Assembly: GCF_022829345.1 (NCBI RefSeq) | Contig: NZ_JAKSXV010000028.1 | Coordinates: forward strand, 84,824 to 148,823 | Direction of reading: 5' to 3' | Length of the DNA: 64,000 nucleotides | Source of the DNA: Methylobacterium sp. J-090 | GTDB taxonomy: Bacteria > Pseudomonadota > Alphaproteobacteria > Rhizobiales > Beijerinckiaceae | Shown: piece after piece, positions 55,170-64,000 of the stretch | Layout: the number at the start of each line of letters is the position of its first letter | How positions within the stretch are numbered: the first letter of the stretch is position 1 | Translations under genes and position numbers: made by a program | Notes under the pieces: generated by a model | Told to the model about the DNA's origin: nothing | Database searches by the model: none | What the model saw: only the letters and a program-made list of their open reading frames with translations

Positions 55170-55796
55170 TCAGTCGACGACGATCACCCGGTTCGGAAGA
55201 AGATCGAGGCCGCCGTCACGGTCGGGCAGTTCGGCGGCGAGGATGGCCCCGACCCGTTCGACGGCGGCGACGAGGCCGGCCTCCATCTCGCCCCGGCGCA
55301 GGGCCGCCAGGAGCGTCGCGATGGCCGCTTCCCAGGCGGCGGCCGGCACCCGCGCGGCGACGCCGGCATCGGCCACGATCTCGGCATGGCCCTCGGCGCA
55401 GGCGAGATAGATCAGGACGCCCGTGCGCTCCGGCGTGCGGGACAGACCGCGCGAGCAGAACTCGCGCCGGGCCGCCTCGTGCGCCCGGGCCCGCCGGATC
55501 GCGCGCGGCACCAGCCCCATCCGCATTCGCGGATGCAGGCCGGCCGCCAGGGCGGCCAGGACGATGCAGGCCTGGGCGAGGGCGATGGAGACGGCACTCC
55601 ACGGCGTCAGCAGGATCAGCGGCCAGGGTGCGAGGAGGCCGCAGGCCAGGGCGAAGGCCAGGGGCGCCGAGCGGTACGATCCCGCGCGGGCCGCGACCAG
55701 GACGACGATCTCGCCCGAGGTCGCCCCCTCGGCGCGCCGGACCGCCTCGGCGATCCGCGCACGCGCGGCCGGGCTCAGGATCGGCTCACCAGTCAC
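55170..55796 (-). CDS. TPM-domain membrane protein (second copy)
   Basis: 208 residues. TPM (YgcG-like) features: ARIAEAVRRAEGATSGEIVVLVAARAG, then two helices (LAFALACGLLAPWPLILLTPW and ALAQACIVLAALAAGL), then RMRMGLVPRAIRRARAHEAARREF and TGVLIYLACAEGHAEIVADAGVAARV. It lacks the Gly-rich tail of its upstream partner. The GTG at 55796 overlaps the end of that partner's gene, so they are coupled. Family role: membrane proteins of uncertain function, in plants in photosystem II repair. Confidence 0.85.
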   Translation of the reverse strand: MTGEPILSPAARARIAEAVRRAEGATSGEIVVLVAARAGSYRSAPLAFALACGLLAPWPLILLTPWSAVSIALAQACIVLAALAAGLHPRMRMGLVPRAIRRARAHEAARREFCSRGLSRTPERTGVLIYLACAEGHAEIVADAGVAARVPAAAWEAAIATLLAALRRGEMEAGLVAAVERVGAILAAELPDRDGGLDLLPNRVIVVD

Positions 55797-56553
55797 CCGA
55801 GGCTCCTCCGCCACCCGACGAGCCGCCGCCACCGGAGAACCCGCCGCCATCGCCGAACCCACCCGAGACCCCGCCGCTCCATCCGCCGGAGGACGGGCCG
55901 GGCAGGATCACAAATCCGCCGCCGCCGCGCCGCCCGCGATTCATCCGGTAGGCGAGGAACAGGATCACCAGGAAGATGACGATGAACACGATCACCTGGC
56001 CCGGATCGGCCTCGTCGCGGCGGATCTCGGCCTTGCGGTGCCAGGTCTCGGCGTCGCCCGACAGGATCGCCAGCACGGCATCGACGCCGGCGTTCAGGCC
56101 ACCGGCATAGTCCCCGGCCTTGAAGCGCGGGGTGATCGCCGTGGTGATGATCACCTTCGACAGGGCGTCCGTCAGGGCGCCCTCGAGGCCGTAGCCGACC
56201 TCGATGCGGACCTTGCGGTCGCTCGGCGCCACGAGCAGCAGGGCGCCGTTGTCGTCCTTCTTCCGGCCGAGCGCCCAGTGCCGGAACAGCCGGTTGGCAT
56301 AATCCTCCACCGTGAGACCCTGGAGGTCCGGCACCGTGGCGACGACGACCTGATCGGAGGTCCTGTCCTCGTAGGCCTTGAGCTTCGATTCGAGGCCGGC
56401 CCGGTCCTCCGGCTTGAGGATGCCGGCCGCGTCGACGACGCGTCCGGTCAGTGCGGGAAAGGACGGATCGGCGGCGAGTGCCAGCCCCGCCTGCACCACG
56501 AGCGCGAGCCCGAGCAGGAGGGCACGCAATCCCCGGCCCGGGATCACCGGCAT
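55786..56553 (-). CDS. TPM-domain protein, YgcG family
   Basis: 255 residues. Signal peptide (MPVIPGRGLRALLLGLALVV..LAAD), TPM domain (about 35-160: VVDAAGILKPEDRAGLESKLKAYE, VVVATVPDLQGLTVEDYANRLF, GRKKDDNGALLLVAPSDRKVRIEVGYGLEG), one helix VIVFIVIFLVILFLAYRM, and a Gly/Ser-rich tail. Usually found with LemA, as here: its start lies 6 bases after the lemA stop. Confidence 0.93.
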   Translation of the reverse strand: MPVIPGRGLRALLLGLALVVQAGLALAADPSFPALTGRVVDAAGILKPEDRAGLESKLKAYEDRTSDQVVVATVPDLQGLTVEDYANRLFRHWALGRKKDDNGALLLVAPSDRKVRIEVGYGLEGALTDALSKVIITTAITPRFKAGDYAGGLNAGVDAVLAILSGDAETWHRKAEIRRDEADPGQVIVFIVIFLVILFLAYRMNRGRRGGGGFVILPGPSSGGWSGGVSGGFGDGGGFSGGGGSSGGGGASGDW

Positions 56554-56559
56554 GGACGT

Positions 56560-57189
56560 CTAAAACTTCACGTTCGGCGGGCGCTCGGAATTCGGCATCG
56601 CCGTGAAGGTCTCCATCGGCTTGGCCTCGGGGTAGAACCATGCGGCGATCCAGCGGCCCGGAAGGGTGCGGACCTCGGTGTTGTAGGCCTGGACCGCGCC
56701 GATGTAGTCGCGGCGCGCCACGGCGATCCGGTTCTCGGTGCCTTCGAGCTGCGATTGCAGGGCGAGGAAGTTCTGGTTCGACTTGAGGTCGGGGTAGCGC
56801 TCCACGGTCACCAGCAGGCGCCCGAGGGCGCCCGAGAGCTGGTTCTGCGCGTCCTGGAACTCCTTGAACTTCTGCGGGTCGCTCACCGTCGAGGCATCGA
56901 CCTTGACGCTGGAGGCCTTGGCCCGCGCCTCGGTGACGCCGATCAGGACGTCCTTCTCCTGCTGGGCGTAGCCCTTCACCGTCTCGACGAGGTTCGGGAT
57001 CAGGTCGGCCCGGCGCTGGTACTGGTTCTGCACCTCGCTCCAGGAGGATTTGGCGCTCTCCTCCAGGGTCGGCACGCGGTTGATGGCACCGCATCCCGTC
57101 AGGGTGGTGGCGAGCGCCAGGGCGACGAACGCCGCGCGGACCCGGCCGAAAACGGACGGCCCGGCGTGGATGGCGGCGCCTGGATGCAT
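56560..57189 (-). CDS. lemA: LemA-family lipoprotein
   Basis: 209 residues. AGGAG precedes the ATG at 57189. A lipobox TTLTGCG ends the signal peptide. LemA core: SWSEVQNQYQRRADLIPNLVETVKGYAQQEKDVL and YPDLKSNQNFLALQSQLEGTENRIAVARRDY, with C-terminal FPEAKPMETF-like WFYPEAKPMETF. Exact function unknown; the TPM partners downstream form a typical three-gene set. Confidence 0.94.
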   Translation of the reverse strand: MHPGAAIHAGPSVFGRVRAAFVALALATTLTGCGAINRVPTLEESAKSSWSEVQNQYQRRADLIPNLVETVKGYAQQEKDVLIGVTEARAKASSVKVDASTVSDPQKFKEFQDAQNQLSGALGRLLVTVERYPDLKSNQNFLALQSQLEGTENRIAVARRDYIGAVQAYNTEVRTLPGRWIAAWFYPEAKPMETFTAMPNSERPPNVKF

Positions 57190-57449
57190 GGACGGAACTC
57201 CTGAGGGCAACGATGGCTCGGGACGGTCCTGAGCTCGACCCGGGTGGAGATCGAGGCGGGCTTGACCGTACCCTGCGACAGATAGGTACGGCCGCAGGCA
57301 CGGGAAGGGTTCCGCGCCGAGGAAAGGCCCGGACGGATATCCCTATTGCGGGATTCGGCGGCGCCATCGCGGCGCCTGAACGACCGGGCCTCGAATGACC
57401 GTCAGTTGAATGGCCGCGCGGTTGACAAGGCGGGGAGGTTCGGTGCGCT

Positions 57450-57761
57450 GTGCCGGGCATGGACGGAACACCACACGCCCCGGCCGCGAAACCGAGGGTT
57501 TCCATCACCTACTGCACGCAGTGCCAGTGGCTCCTGCGTGCGGCCTGGATGGCCCAGGAACTGCTCTCCACGTTTCGGGACGACCTCGGCGAAGTCGCGC
57601 TGGTTCCCGGCACGGGCGGCGTGTTCGTCATCGCCTGTGAGGGCGACATCCTGTGGGACCGGTCCCGCGACGGCGGGTTTCCCGACGTGAAGGCCCTCAA
57701 GCAGCGGGTGCGCGACCGGATCAGCCCGGCGCGCGACCTCGGCCATCTCGACCGCCCATGA
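57450..57761 (+). CDS. SelT/SelW/SelH-family (Rdx) CxxC protein
   Basis: 103 residues. Thioredoxin-like fold with ITYCTQCQWLLRAAWMAQELL (CxxC redox pair at about 22-25), GEVALVPGTGGVFVIACEGDILWDRSRDGGFPDVKALKQRVRD. The family includes selenoproteins; here the reactive position is Cys, so no selenocysteine is needed. GTG at 57450 with GGGGAGG upstream, or ATG at 57459. The stop overlaps the ATG of the sensor kinase gene, so the two are translated together. Confidence 0.88.
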   Translation: MPGMDGTPHAPAAKPRVSITYCTQCQWLLRAAWMAQELLSTFRDDLGEVALVPGTGGVFVIACEGDILWDRSRDGGFPDVKALKQRVRDRISPARDLGHLDRP

Positions 57762-59995
57762 GCGCGTCCGGACCGCAGGACGGCGGCACGGAGGCGGCCG
57801 GGAAGACGCCGCTCGGGCAATTCCGGCGGCGGTCGCGGCGACTCGGCCGTTTCCTCCCGGCCCTCTGGCGCGGGGATGTCTCGACGCAGGTCTACCTCGT
57901 CGCCCTGGTCGTCGCCCTGATCGGGCCGGGCCTCCTGTTCACCGCGATCCTGCTCGTGCGCTACGCCGGCACCGAGCGGGCGCGGTTCGAGCAGGACGCG
58001 CGGGAGAACGTGCGCGGCATCGCCCTCTCGGTGGACCGGGATACGGCGGGTCTCGTCTCCGTGCTCCAGACCCTGGCGACCTCGCCGCGCCTGAAGGATG
58101 CCGAGTTCGCGAATTTCGACACCCAGGCCCGCCTCGTGCGTGATGCCGTCGGGCTCGACCTCCTCCTGCGGCGTCCCGACGGGCAGCAGCTCGTCAATAC
58201 GGCGGTCCCGCCCGGCGCGCCGCTGCCGAAGGGCGGCCTGCCGTTCGACCGTGAGATCGCGGCCGGCACCCAGCGCGCCATGGTGTCGGGTCTCCTGCAC
58301 GGGGCGAGCCCGAACGCGGCGACCTACGCCATCGCGGTGCCGGTGTCCGTCGAGGGCGACATCGCCTACATCCTCAGCTTCAGCGCGCCGGTGGCCCGCC
58401 TGCAGGCCCTCGTCGCCCGGGAGAGCGTCGCCGGGTGGATGACGGGCATCTCGGACCGGGACGGCGTCGTGATGGCCCGCATCCCCGATCCGGCCGCCAT
58501 CGTGGGACGTCCGCGCCTGGGGACCCTGCGTCAGAAGCAGACGGATACCGCGGGGGTCTGGGAGGGCAAGGATCGCCAGATGCGGCCCGTCACCGTCGTC
58601 GAGGCGCGGGCCCGGCTGACCGGATGGACGGTGGGCGCCGTGATCCCGCAATCCCTCGTGGACGCGCGGCTGCACGGCTGGATCTGGGCGTTCTGCGGCT
58701 TCGGGCTTCTGGTCCTGGCCACCTCGTCGATCCTGGCCCTGAGCCTGTGGTCGCGGGTGGCGCGGCCCCTCCGGCGCCTCGCCGCGACGGGCCCCGCCCT
58801 GGCGCGCGGCGAGGCGATCCCGCGCATCACCTCGCCGATCAACGAGATCCGCCGCCTCGGCGAGGTCCTGGCCGACGCCTCCATCCGCCTGCGGACCCGC
58901 AGCGCCGAGCGCGACCGGGCCCTCGCCGAGACCGAGCGCGGCCTCAGCGCCCTGCGCGAGAGCGAGGCGCGGTTCCGCCACATGGCCGATTCGGCCCCGG
59001 CCCTGATCTGGATGACCGACGAGACGGCCGAGATCAGTTTCGCCAACATGCATTTCGAACATCTGTTCGGCGAGGCGGCCCACACCCTGGCCGGGGACGG
59101 CTGGCACAGGATCATCCATCCCGACGATCTTCCCGCCTTCTCGAGCCTGTTCCGCGAGGCGTTCGACGCCCGTGAGCCGTTCCGTGGCGAGGTCCGGGTC
59201 GTCGACCGGACCGGCCGGGTCCGCTGGCTCCGCTGCGAGGGCGTGCCGCGCCAGGACGATACCGGGGCGTTCCTCGGCTACACCGGCTGCAACGTCGACA
59301 TCACCGACGCCAAGCGCGCCGAGGAGCACCTGCTTCTCCTCATCCACGAACTCAACCACCGGGTGAAGAACACCCTCGCCACCGTGCAATCCATCGCCGG
59401 CCAGTCCCTGCGCCGCCTGGAGGGCGACGAGGCCGCGTCCGCCCGGGCCGCCTTCGAGGCCCGCCTCCTCGCCCTGGCGCGGGTCCACGACGTCCTCACC
59501 CGCGAGAGCTGGGAGGGGGCCGAACTCGGGACCGTGGTGGCCGACGCCATCGCACCCCTCGACGCGGATGACGGCCAGGGCTCACGCTTCGGCGTCACCG
59601 GGCCCCCCTTGCGCCTGCCGCCGCGCTTCGCCCTCTCCATCGCCATGGCGCTGCACGAGCTCGGCACCAACGCGGTGAAGTACGGCGCCCTGTCCCGCGA
59701 AGGCGGCCGCGTCGCCATCACCTGGTCGGTGGCACGGGACCCGGACGTCCACCTCCGCCTGCGCTGGAGCGAGAGCGGGGGGCCGCCCGTGGTCCCGCCG
59801 ACCCGGACCGGGTTCGGCTCGCGCCTGATCGAGCGCAGCCTCGCCCGCGATCTGGCCGGCGACGTGCAACTTCTGTTCGAGGAAAGCGGCGTGGTCTGCG
59901 TCATTTCGGCACCGGTTCCGCCCCCCACCCTCCTGGAGCGAAGGGCCGGTCTGACGGATCTTCCGTTGCCGGGCCGGCACGAAGCCGGAGCGTAG
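57758..59995 (+). CDS. HWE-family sensor histidine kinase
   Basis: 745 residues. Membrane helix about 44-68, a periplasmic sensor (about 70-295, Cache-like), a second helix near 310-330, a HAMP-like linker, a PAS domain (about 405-515, ending GCNVDITDAKRAEEHL), then the HWE kinase core: HELNHRVKNTLATVQSIAGQ with the probable phospho-His in HRVKN (about 534), MALHELGTNAVKYGAL as N box, and RWSESGGPP plus GFGSRLIERSL. HWE kinases often feed PhyR/EcfG or light/stress pathways. No response regulator is adjacent. Translationally coupled to the CxxC protein upstream. Confidence 0.92.
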   Translation: MSASGPQDGGTEAAGKTPLGQFRRRSRRLGRFLPALWRGDVSTQVYLVALVVALIGPGLLFTAILLVRYAGTERARFEQDARENVRGIALSVDRDTAGLVSVLQTLATSPRLKDAEFANFDTQARLVRDAVGLDLLLRRPDGQQLVNTAVPPGAPLPKGGLPFDREIAAGTQRAMVSGLLHGASPNAATYAIAVPVSVEGDIAYILSFSAPVARLQALVARESVAGWMTGISDRDGVVMARIPDPAAIVGRPRLGTLRQKQTDTAGVWEGKDRQMRPVTVVEARARLTGWTVGAVIPQSLVDARLHGWIWAFCGFGLLVLATSSILALSLWSRVARPLRRLAATGPALARGEAIPRITSPINEIRRLGEVLADASIRLRTRSAERDRALAETERGLSALRESEARFRHMADSAPALIWMTDETAEISFANMHFEHLFGEAAHTLAGDGWHRIIHPDDLPAFSSLFREAFDAREPFRGEVRVVDRTGRVRWLRCEGVPRQDDTGAFLGYTGCNVDITDAKRAEEHLLLLIHELNHRVKNTLATVQSIAGQSLRRLEGDEAASARAAFEARLLALARVHDVLTRESWEGAELGTVVADAIAPLDADDGQGSRFGVTGPPLRLPPRFALSIAMALHELGTNAVKYGALSREGGRVAITWSVARDPDVHLRLRWSESGGPPVVPPTRTGFGSRLIERSLARDLAGDVQLLFEESGVVCVISAPVPPPTLLERRAGLTDLPLPGRHEAGA

Positions 59996-60143
59996 CACCG
60001 CCAAAGCTGTGCCTCGACCATCATCACGCGCTCTACCGCAGCGCATCATTCTGTTTTCGTAAGAATATTGCACAGCACCCGACACAACTTCTAGGCACAA
60101 ACCGTGATGCCTGCGAACGAGAAAAGTCGGTACAAAGGTATTA

Positions 60144-60171
60144 CGCCCATTAAGTGAGTCTTAATCGGGCG
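60144..60171. promoter_or_regulatory. Hairpin/palindrome upstream of the chemoreceptor-like gene
   Basis: CGCCC-ATTAAG, loop TGAGT, CTTAAT-C-GGGCG: an almost perfect stem with one bulged C, ending 38 bases before the ATG at 60210. It could be an operator or a leader-RNA structure; the surrounding 59996-60143 is comparatively AT-rich and likely holds the promoter. Confidence 0.5.
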
Positions 60172-60209
60172 AATCTATCACTGACGCCTTGCCAACAGGA
60201 CGTCCCTCG

Positions 60210-61598
60210 ATGCTCGGTCTTCCCCTGACACGGTTCTCGAAGAACCGCCCCGTCGCCGAATCGACGCCAGAAGCCACACCTCTCGCTGAAGACATCCGTC
60301 TGACCCGTGCCGTCGAACGCTTGATGGCGACCCAGGACCTCGGCGCCGTCGATCTGCCCGACGGCCCCTTGAAGACCGCCCTCGGCCGTCTCCAGGCGGA
60401 TGCCGACCGCACGACGCTCCGGGCGCTCGGCAGCACCGCCCGCGTGGCGCGGGAAGCCTCGGAGGCCGCGACCAACACCGGATGGATGACCTACGACGTC
60501 GGTGAGGTCGCCCGCGCGACCCAGACCATCGCGGGCGCCACGGAAGAGATGGCCGCCTCCATCGCCGAGGTCGCTCAGACGTCCGATACGGTGGTGAAGG
60601 TCGCCGAGGACGCCCTGTCCGCCATGCAGAGCTGCATCGCCGATGGCGGCCAGGCCCGCGGCGCCATGCAGGAGATCGAGGGACGCACGATCCAGATCGC
60701 TGACCGCGTGGTGGTGCTCGAGCGCGCCATCGCGCAGATCGAGGTGATGGCCACCGCCATCGCGGCAATCTCGAGCCAGACCAATCTCCTGGCGCTGAAC
60801 GCGACCATCGAGGCCGCGCGGGCGGGCGAAGCCGGGCGCGGCTTCTCCGTCGTCGCCGCGGAGGTGAAATCCCTGTCCGCCCAGACCGCCAAATCGACGG
60901 GGGAAATCCGCTCGCTCCTTACCACCCTGACCGTCGAGATGGGGTCCATCGCCCAGGCGGTGAGCGAGAGCCGCAGCGCCGTGGCCGCCGGCCGGACCAT
61001 CGTCGACGGCCTCGAGACCCGGGTCTCGCAGGCCAACGATCGCATCGGCGAGGCGAGCGAACTCAACCGGGCCATCGCGCACATGCTCGGCCAGCAGCGC
61101 CAGGCGACGGCGGAGATCTCCACCAGCGTCCAGAACATCGCCGGCAAGGCTTCGAAGACCCACGAGGAGATCGAGCAGATCACCAAGCGCCTGGTCAAGG
61201 CCGAAGCCCTCGGCCAGAAGGCCCTCGACACGGGCGCGCGCACCCTTCCGGCCTACGCCCTCGTGCGCCTGCCGGCCGATATCGGCGCCTGGAAGCGCAA
61301 GCTCGCCCGCGTCCTCGTCGGTTTGGCCGAGCCGGACCGCGGCCTCGCCAGATTGCCGTGGAACGACGGACTCAGCCTCGCCGGGCTCCTGCGCGCCGGC
61401 CCCCTCGCCACCCATCCCGCCCTGCCGGATCTCCTCAAGGCCGAAGCCAAGGCCTTTGAGGAGGCCGAGCGCATGATCACGGCCCTCGCGGCGCAGAACT
61501 GGGACGTGGGGACCCCGGCCTATCGCAGCGCCACGGACGCCATGAAGACGATGCTCGACACCGCCCGGATCATGCTCGGCGAGTCCGCCGCCGCCTGA
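60210..61598 (+). CDS. Soluble methyl-accepting chemotaxis-like protein
   Basis: 462 residues, no membrane helix, no HAMP. The MCP signalling hairpin is clear: [51 protein letters not shown]. Coiled coils flank it (about 80-330). Residues 345-455 ([40 protein letters not shown]) form a helical domain not recognised. The N-terminal 75 residues lack a known sensor. AGGA precedes the ATG at 60210. It would detect an internal signal and act on a CheA kinase. No che genes nearby. Confidence 0.88.
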   Translation: MLGLPLTRFSKNRPVAESTPEATPLAEDIRLTRAVERLMATQDLGAVDLPDGPLKTALGRLQADADRTTLRALGSTARVAREASEAATNTGWMTYDVGEVARATQTIAGATEEMAASIAEVAQTSDTVVKVAEDALSAMQSCIADGGQARGAMQEIEGRTIQIADRVVVLERAIAQIEVMATAIAAISSQTNLLALNATIEAARAGEAGRGFSVVAAEVKSLSAQTAKSTGEIRSLLTTLTVEMGSIAQAVSESRSAVAAGRTIVDGLETRVSQANDRIGEASELNRAIAHMLGQQRQATAEISTSVQNIAGKASKTHEEIEQITKRLVKAEALGQKALDTGARTLPAYALVRLPADIGAWKRKLARVLVGLAEPDRGLARLPWNDGLSLAGLLRAGPLATHPALPDLLKAEAKAFEEAERMITALAAQNWDVGTPAYRSATDAMKTMLDTARIMLGESAAA

Positions 61599-61639
61599 TC
61601 TCGAAGGCGCGGCGGCGGCGGCGCCGACCGGACAGGCGA

Positions 61640-63703
61640 TCAGCGCAGGGTGTCGCGCTGCGCCATCGCCGTCGCGGACCGCGACTTCTGCATCACGCCA
61701 TCGATCTGCTCGCGCTGCCGGGTGAATTCCGCCAGCATCCGCCCGTCGAGTTCACGGCCGCGCGGAACCCGGATCTTCATCGGATCGACGAAGTGGCCGT
61801 TGATGACCACCTCGTAATGGAGGTGGGCGCCCGTCGACAGGCCGGTGGAGCCGACGTAGCCGATCACCTGGCCCTGCCGCACCTTCGCCCCGGCCGTCAT
61901 CCCGCGGGCGAAACGCGACATGTGATTGTAGGTGGTCACGTAGCCGTTGATGTGCTGGATCTCGATCCGGCGGCCGTATCCGGAATCCCAATCCGCCTTG
62001 ATCAGGGTGCCGTTGCCCGCCGCGACGATGGGCGTCCCGATGGGATTGGCCCAGTCGACGCCCGTATGGAGCTTGGCATAGCCGAGGACGGGATGGCGCC
62101 GGTAGCCGAAGCCGGACCGCATGATGCCGTCGGCGATGGGCTTGCGGATGAGAAACTTCTTGAGGGAGCGGCCCTGCTCGTCGAGGTAATCGATGGTGCC
62201 GTCGTCGGGGGACTGAAAGCGGTAGACCTTGCGCGATTCACCGCCGAGGTTGAGCGCGGCGTAGAGCAGTTCCGGCCGCTCGGAGGCCGTCTGCCCCGCA
62301 TCCTCGTCGAAGGTATAGAACACGTCGAGGGCGTCGCCGGGTGAGATCCGACGCTGGAAATCGACGTCGTAGCCGAAGATCCGCACGAGATCCTCGACGG
62401 TGGTGCGCGGCAGCTCGTGCCGGGCCGCGGTTTCCTGGAGGCTCTGGTAGAGCCGGGGACCCGAGCCGCCGTCCTCCTCCTCGTCCTCTCCCGACGATTC
62501 GACCTTGGCCGCAACCTTGGGCGAGGGCGCGCCCTCCGTCGGGGGCGCCACGGAGACGAAACCGCCGCGATCGTTGATGGCCGCGATGGCCTCGATGCCG
62601 CCCTCGCCGTAGAGGATGAGCCGCGTCACCTGCCTCGGGTCGCCGGGCTTGGGGCCGGGCGCGATCTGGAGCCGGAATTGCTGGCCCTCGGTGAGTTCGC
62701 CGATCCGCCCGCGTCCGCCGAGGGCCGCGACGATCCCGCGGATCTGGTCCTCGCTGGCCTGCCCGGTGCCCCGCAGCACGGCCTCGAGGCCCTCGCCGCG
62801 CTTGAGCGCGAGGTCGCGCTCGTCGACGAGGGGGGCGTCGCCGGCCCGCAGGCCGACTTTGGCGAGCCGCGTCACGTTCTCGGGCACCACGAGGACGTCG
62901 ATGGACTGGAACGGGCTGGGACCGCCGACGGGCTGGGCCGGTTCGAAATCCGAAGCCCCCCCGCCGTGCTGAAGGGTGCGCGACAGCATGATCTGCGGTG
63001 CCACCGGCACGGCGCTGCGCCGGCCGGCCTCCGCCGTGAGCCTGCGTTCCTCCTCGACCTGCGCGGCGACATCATCGTCCGTCAGGGCGGGCGCACCGGC
63101 CTCGACGGCGAGGCCGGCGAGGTCCTGCTTCACGACGGAGACCTCGCCGCCCGGGCCCTCGGCGATACCGGGGTCCGGTGCGCGCTCCAACGGCTCGTCG
63201 GAGGTGAACTTCATCGGATCGAAGCGCGGCATCTCGGCGGCGAACACCCCCGTGGTCATGGACAGGGCGGTGGAGACGCGGACGAAGGGCCGGACCTTGA
63301 TGATCTCCCGGTCGGCCAGGCGTACGGTGACGGGCGCGCGAAAACTCTGCTTGGCCGAGGCGATCATCAGGTTTCGCACGAGGCGGTCGCCCTTGCGGGC
63401 CAGGGCGATCTCGTCGTCGCTCGGCGCCGGGCGGACGACCACCGCGGCTCGCTCGGGGATTGCGGCGAACGAGATGTCGCTCTGGAACGACACGTGGATC
63501 GCGGCACCGATGAGGCCGGCCCCGGTCAGGCCCGTCAGGGTACTGGCGCAGAGCCAGCGCAGGTTGACCTCGCGGCGATCGATGCGCGGCGCGTCGGGTC
63601 CGAGGAGGTCGAGGGGCGGTTCGATCCCATTGTGGAACCGCGGCACGGGGCGCCCGTCCTGAGTCTGGGCCGGATGGCCGATCTTGAGACGACCGCGCTT
63701 CAC
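61640..63703 (-). CDS. M23-family peptidoglycan endopeptidase (LytM type)
   Basis: 687 residues. One helix near 48-70 (WLCASTLTGLTGAGLIGAAI) anchors it in the inner membrane. A long periplasmic part with a LysM/OapA-like region (about 320-370, LKRGEGLEAVLRGTGQASEDQI) and a second (about 440-480) precedes the catalytic domain: GFGYRRHPVLGYAKLHTGVDWA (HxxxD zinc ligands), GYGRRIEIQHINGYVTTYNHM and TGAHLHYEV (HxH). Expected to cut cross-links during cell-wall growth. GTG at 63703 with AAGGG upstream. Convergent with the MCP gene, 41 bases apart. Confidence 0.93.
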   Translation of the reverse strand: MKRGRLKIGHPAQTQDGRPVPRFHNGIEPPLDLLGPDAPRIDRREVNLRWLCASTLTGLTGAGLIGAAIHVSFQSDISFAAIPERAAVVVRPAPSDDEIALARKGDRLVRNLMIASAKQSFRAPVTVRLADREIIKVRPFVRVSTALSMTTGVFAAEMPRFDPMKFTSDEPLERAPDPGIAEGPGGEVSVVKQDLAGLAVEAGAPALTDDDVAAQVEEERRLTAEAGRRSAVPVAPQIMLSRTLQHGGGASDFEPAQPVGGPSPFQSIDVLVVPENVTRLAKVGLRAGDAPLVDERDLALKRGEGLEAVLRGTGQASEDQIRGIVAALGGRGRIGELTEGQQFRLQIAPGPKPGDPRQVTRLILYGEGGIEAIAAINDRGGFVSVAPPTEGAPSPKVAAKVESSGEDEEEDGGSGPRLYQSLQETAARHELPRTTVEDLVRIFGYDVDFQRRISPGDALDVFYTFDEDAGQTASERPELLYAALNLGGESRKVYRFQSPDDGTIDYLDEQGRSLKKFLIRKPIADGIMRSGFGYRRHPVLGYAKLHTGVDWANPIGTPIVAAGNGTLIKADWDSGYGRRIEIQHINGYVTTYNHMSRFARGMTAGAKVRQGQVIGYVGSTGLSTGAHLHYEVVINGHFVDPMKIRVPRGRELDGRMLAEFTRQREQIDGVMQKSRSATAMAQRDTLR

Positions 63704-63857
63704 GAAAGAACCCTTGCGAGAGAACCTTTGGCATCACCGGCGAGCGGGATCGAAAAGGCCCCTCCCCCACCGGATCTAGGATGTCGAAGGTCAGCATGTC
63801 GAGAGTGAGGCGACGGCAGCGTGCCGACCAGACGCGCCATGGGATGGAGCAGACAGC

Positions 63858-63893
63858 AGAAAGCCCCCGACCGTTTCGGGTCGGGGGCTTTCT
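63858..63893 (-). terminator. Terminator after tRNA-fMet
   Basis: AGAAAGCCCCCGACC (63858-63872) pairs fully with GGTCGGGGGCTTTCT (63879-63893). It lies 13 bases past the tRNA 3' end on the minus strand. The stem runs into a CTTTCT end in both directions. Confidence 0.88.
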
Positions 63894-63906
63894 GGTGTTG
63901 GTTTTT

Positions 63907-63983
<77 letters not shown>

Positions 63984-64000
63984 CCAGGGTGTTTTGCCGT

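Noticed and set aside
57450..57761. SelT/W/H-family protein considered as a selenoprotein with an internal TGA.
   Set aside because: The redox motif is an ordinary CTQC and the frame has no internal TGA; no SECIS-like need exists.

Overview
The window is high-GC DNA packed with genes and matches an aerobic alphaproteobacterium of the Rhizobiales, most likely Methylobacterium or Methylorubrum. The supporting signs are the oxygen-dependent (CobG/CobN) cobalamin pathway, a mcd-matB malonate pair, a YdeP/Fdh4-like molybdopterin oxidoreductase, an HWE-family histidine kinase, a GGAAC-N17-CGTT (EcfG-type) promoter and an alphaproteobacterial initiator tRNA. The genus is an inference; the class is well supported.

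Layout. 1-5254: one-carbon/methionine block on the minus strand: an ArsR-methyltransferase fusion (SahR-like), metF and metH (cut by the window edge), with a 20-bp pseudopalindrome over the regulator's start codon. 5305-10629: ROK sugar kinase and dctA, a degenerate CYTH protein, msrB and a YihY/BrkB membrane protein. 10849-14633: malonate use (mcd, matB) plus two small proteins. 14973-16163: an MFS transporter.

16156-36481 is the core of the window, a large cobalamin region. Its left part holds cobC and cbiB (divergent, with touching start codons), a secreted DUF3616 protein coupled to cbiB, an ACS-type MFS transporter, cobQ, a small secreted protein, cobO and cobU. A cobalamin riboswitch at about 23905-24082 then leads a compact plus-strand operon: cbtB, cbtA, DUF1636, cobW, a DUF4349 lipoprotein, cobN, cobG, cobH, cobI and cobJ. 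Most junctions overlap by 1-8 bp. cobK (minus) and cobL (plus) close the region. Together these cover cobalt uptake and delivery, most of aerobic corrin-ring synthesis, cobalt insertion, adenosylation, amidation, the aminopropanol arm and nucleotide-loop activation. cobA, cobM, cobF, cobB, cobS and cobT are not in the window. The product feeds MetH, encoded at the left edge.

36482-44398: a 28-aa membrane peptide behind an EcfG-type promoter, class II DAHP synthase, a free-standing sigma-70 region 1.1-like protein, the molybdopterin oxidoreductase, glutathione reductase, ribosomal protein L33 and another MFS transporter. 44500-52448: an aadA-like nucleotidyltransferase, an RND efflux pair, an M48 protease and a DUF898/YjgN membrane protein. 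52680-57189: cstA-ybdD and a lemA-TPM-TPM operon, with 17-bp tandem repeats upstream of cstA. 57450-63983: a SelT/W/H-type CxxC protein translationally coupled to an HWE sensor kinase, a soluble chemoreceptor-like protein, an M23 peptidase, a strong terminator and tRNA-fMet.

Most of the window is ordinary chromosome. The least explained items are the CxxC protein/HWE kinase pair, the region-1.1 protein, the CYTH pseudoenzyme, the lipoprotein inside the B12 operon, the repeat-like insertion in cobN, and several non-coding elements (cstA tandem repeats, mcd-matB palindrome, EcfG-driven peptide). No insertion sequence, prophage or CRISPR array was seen.
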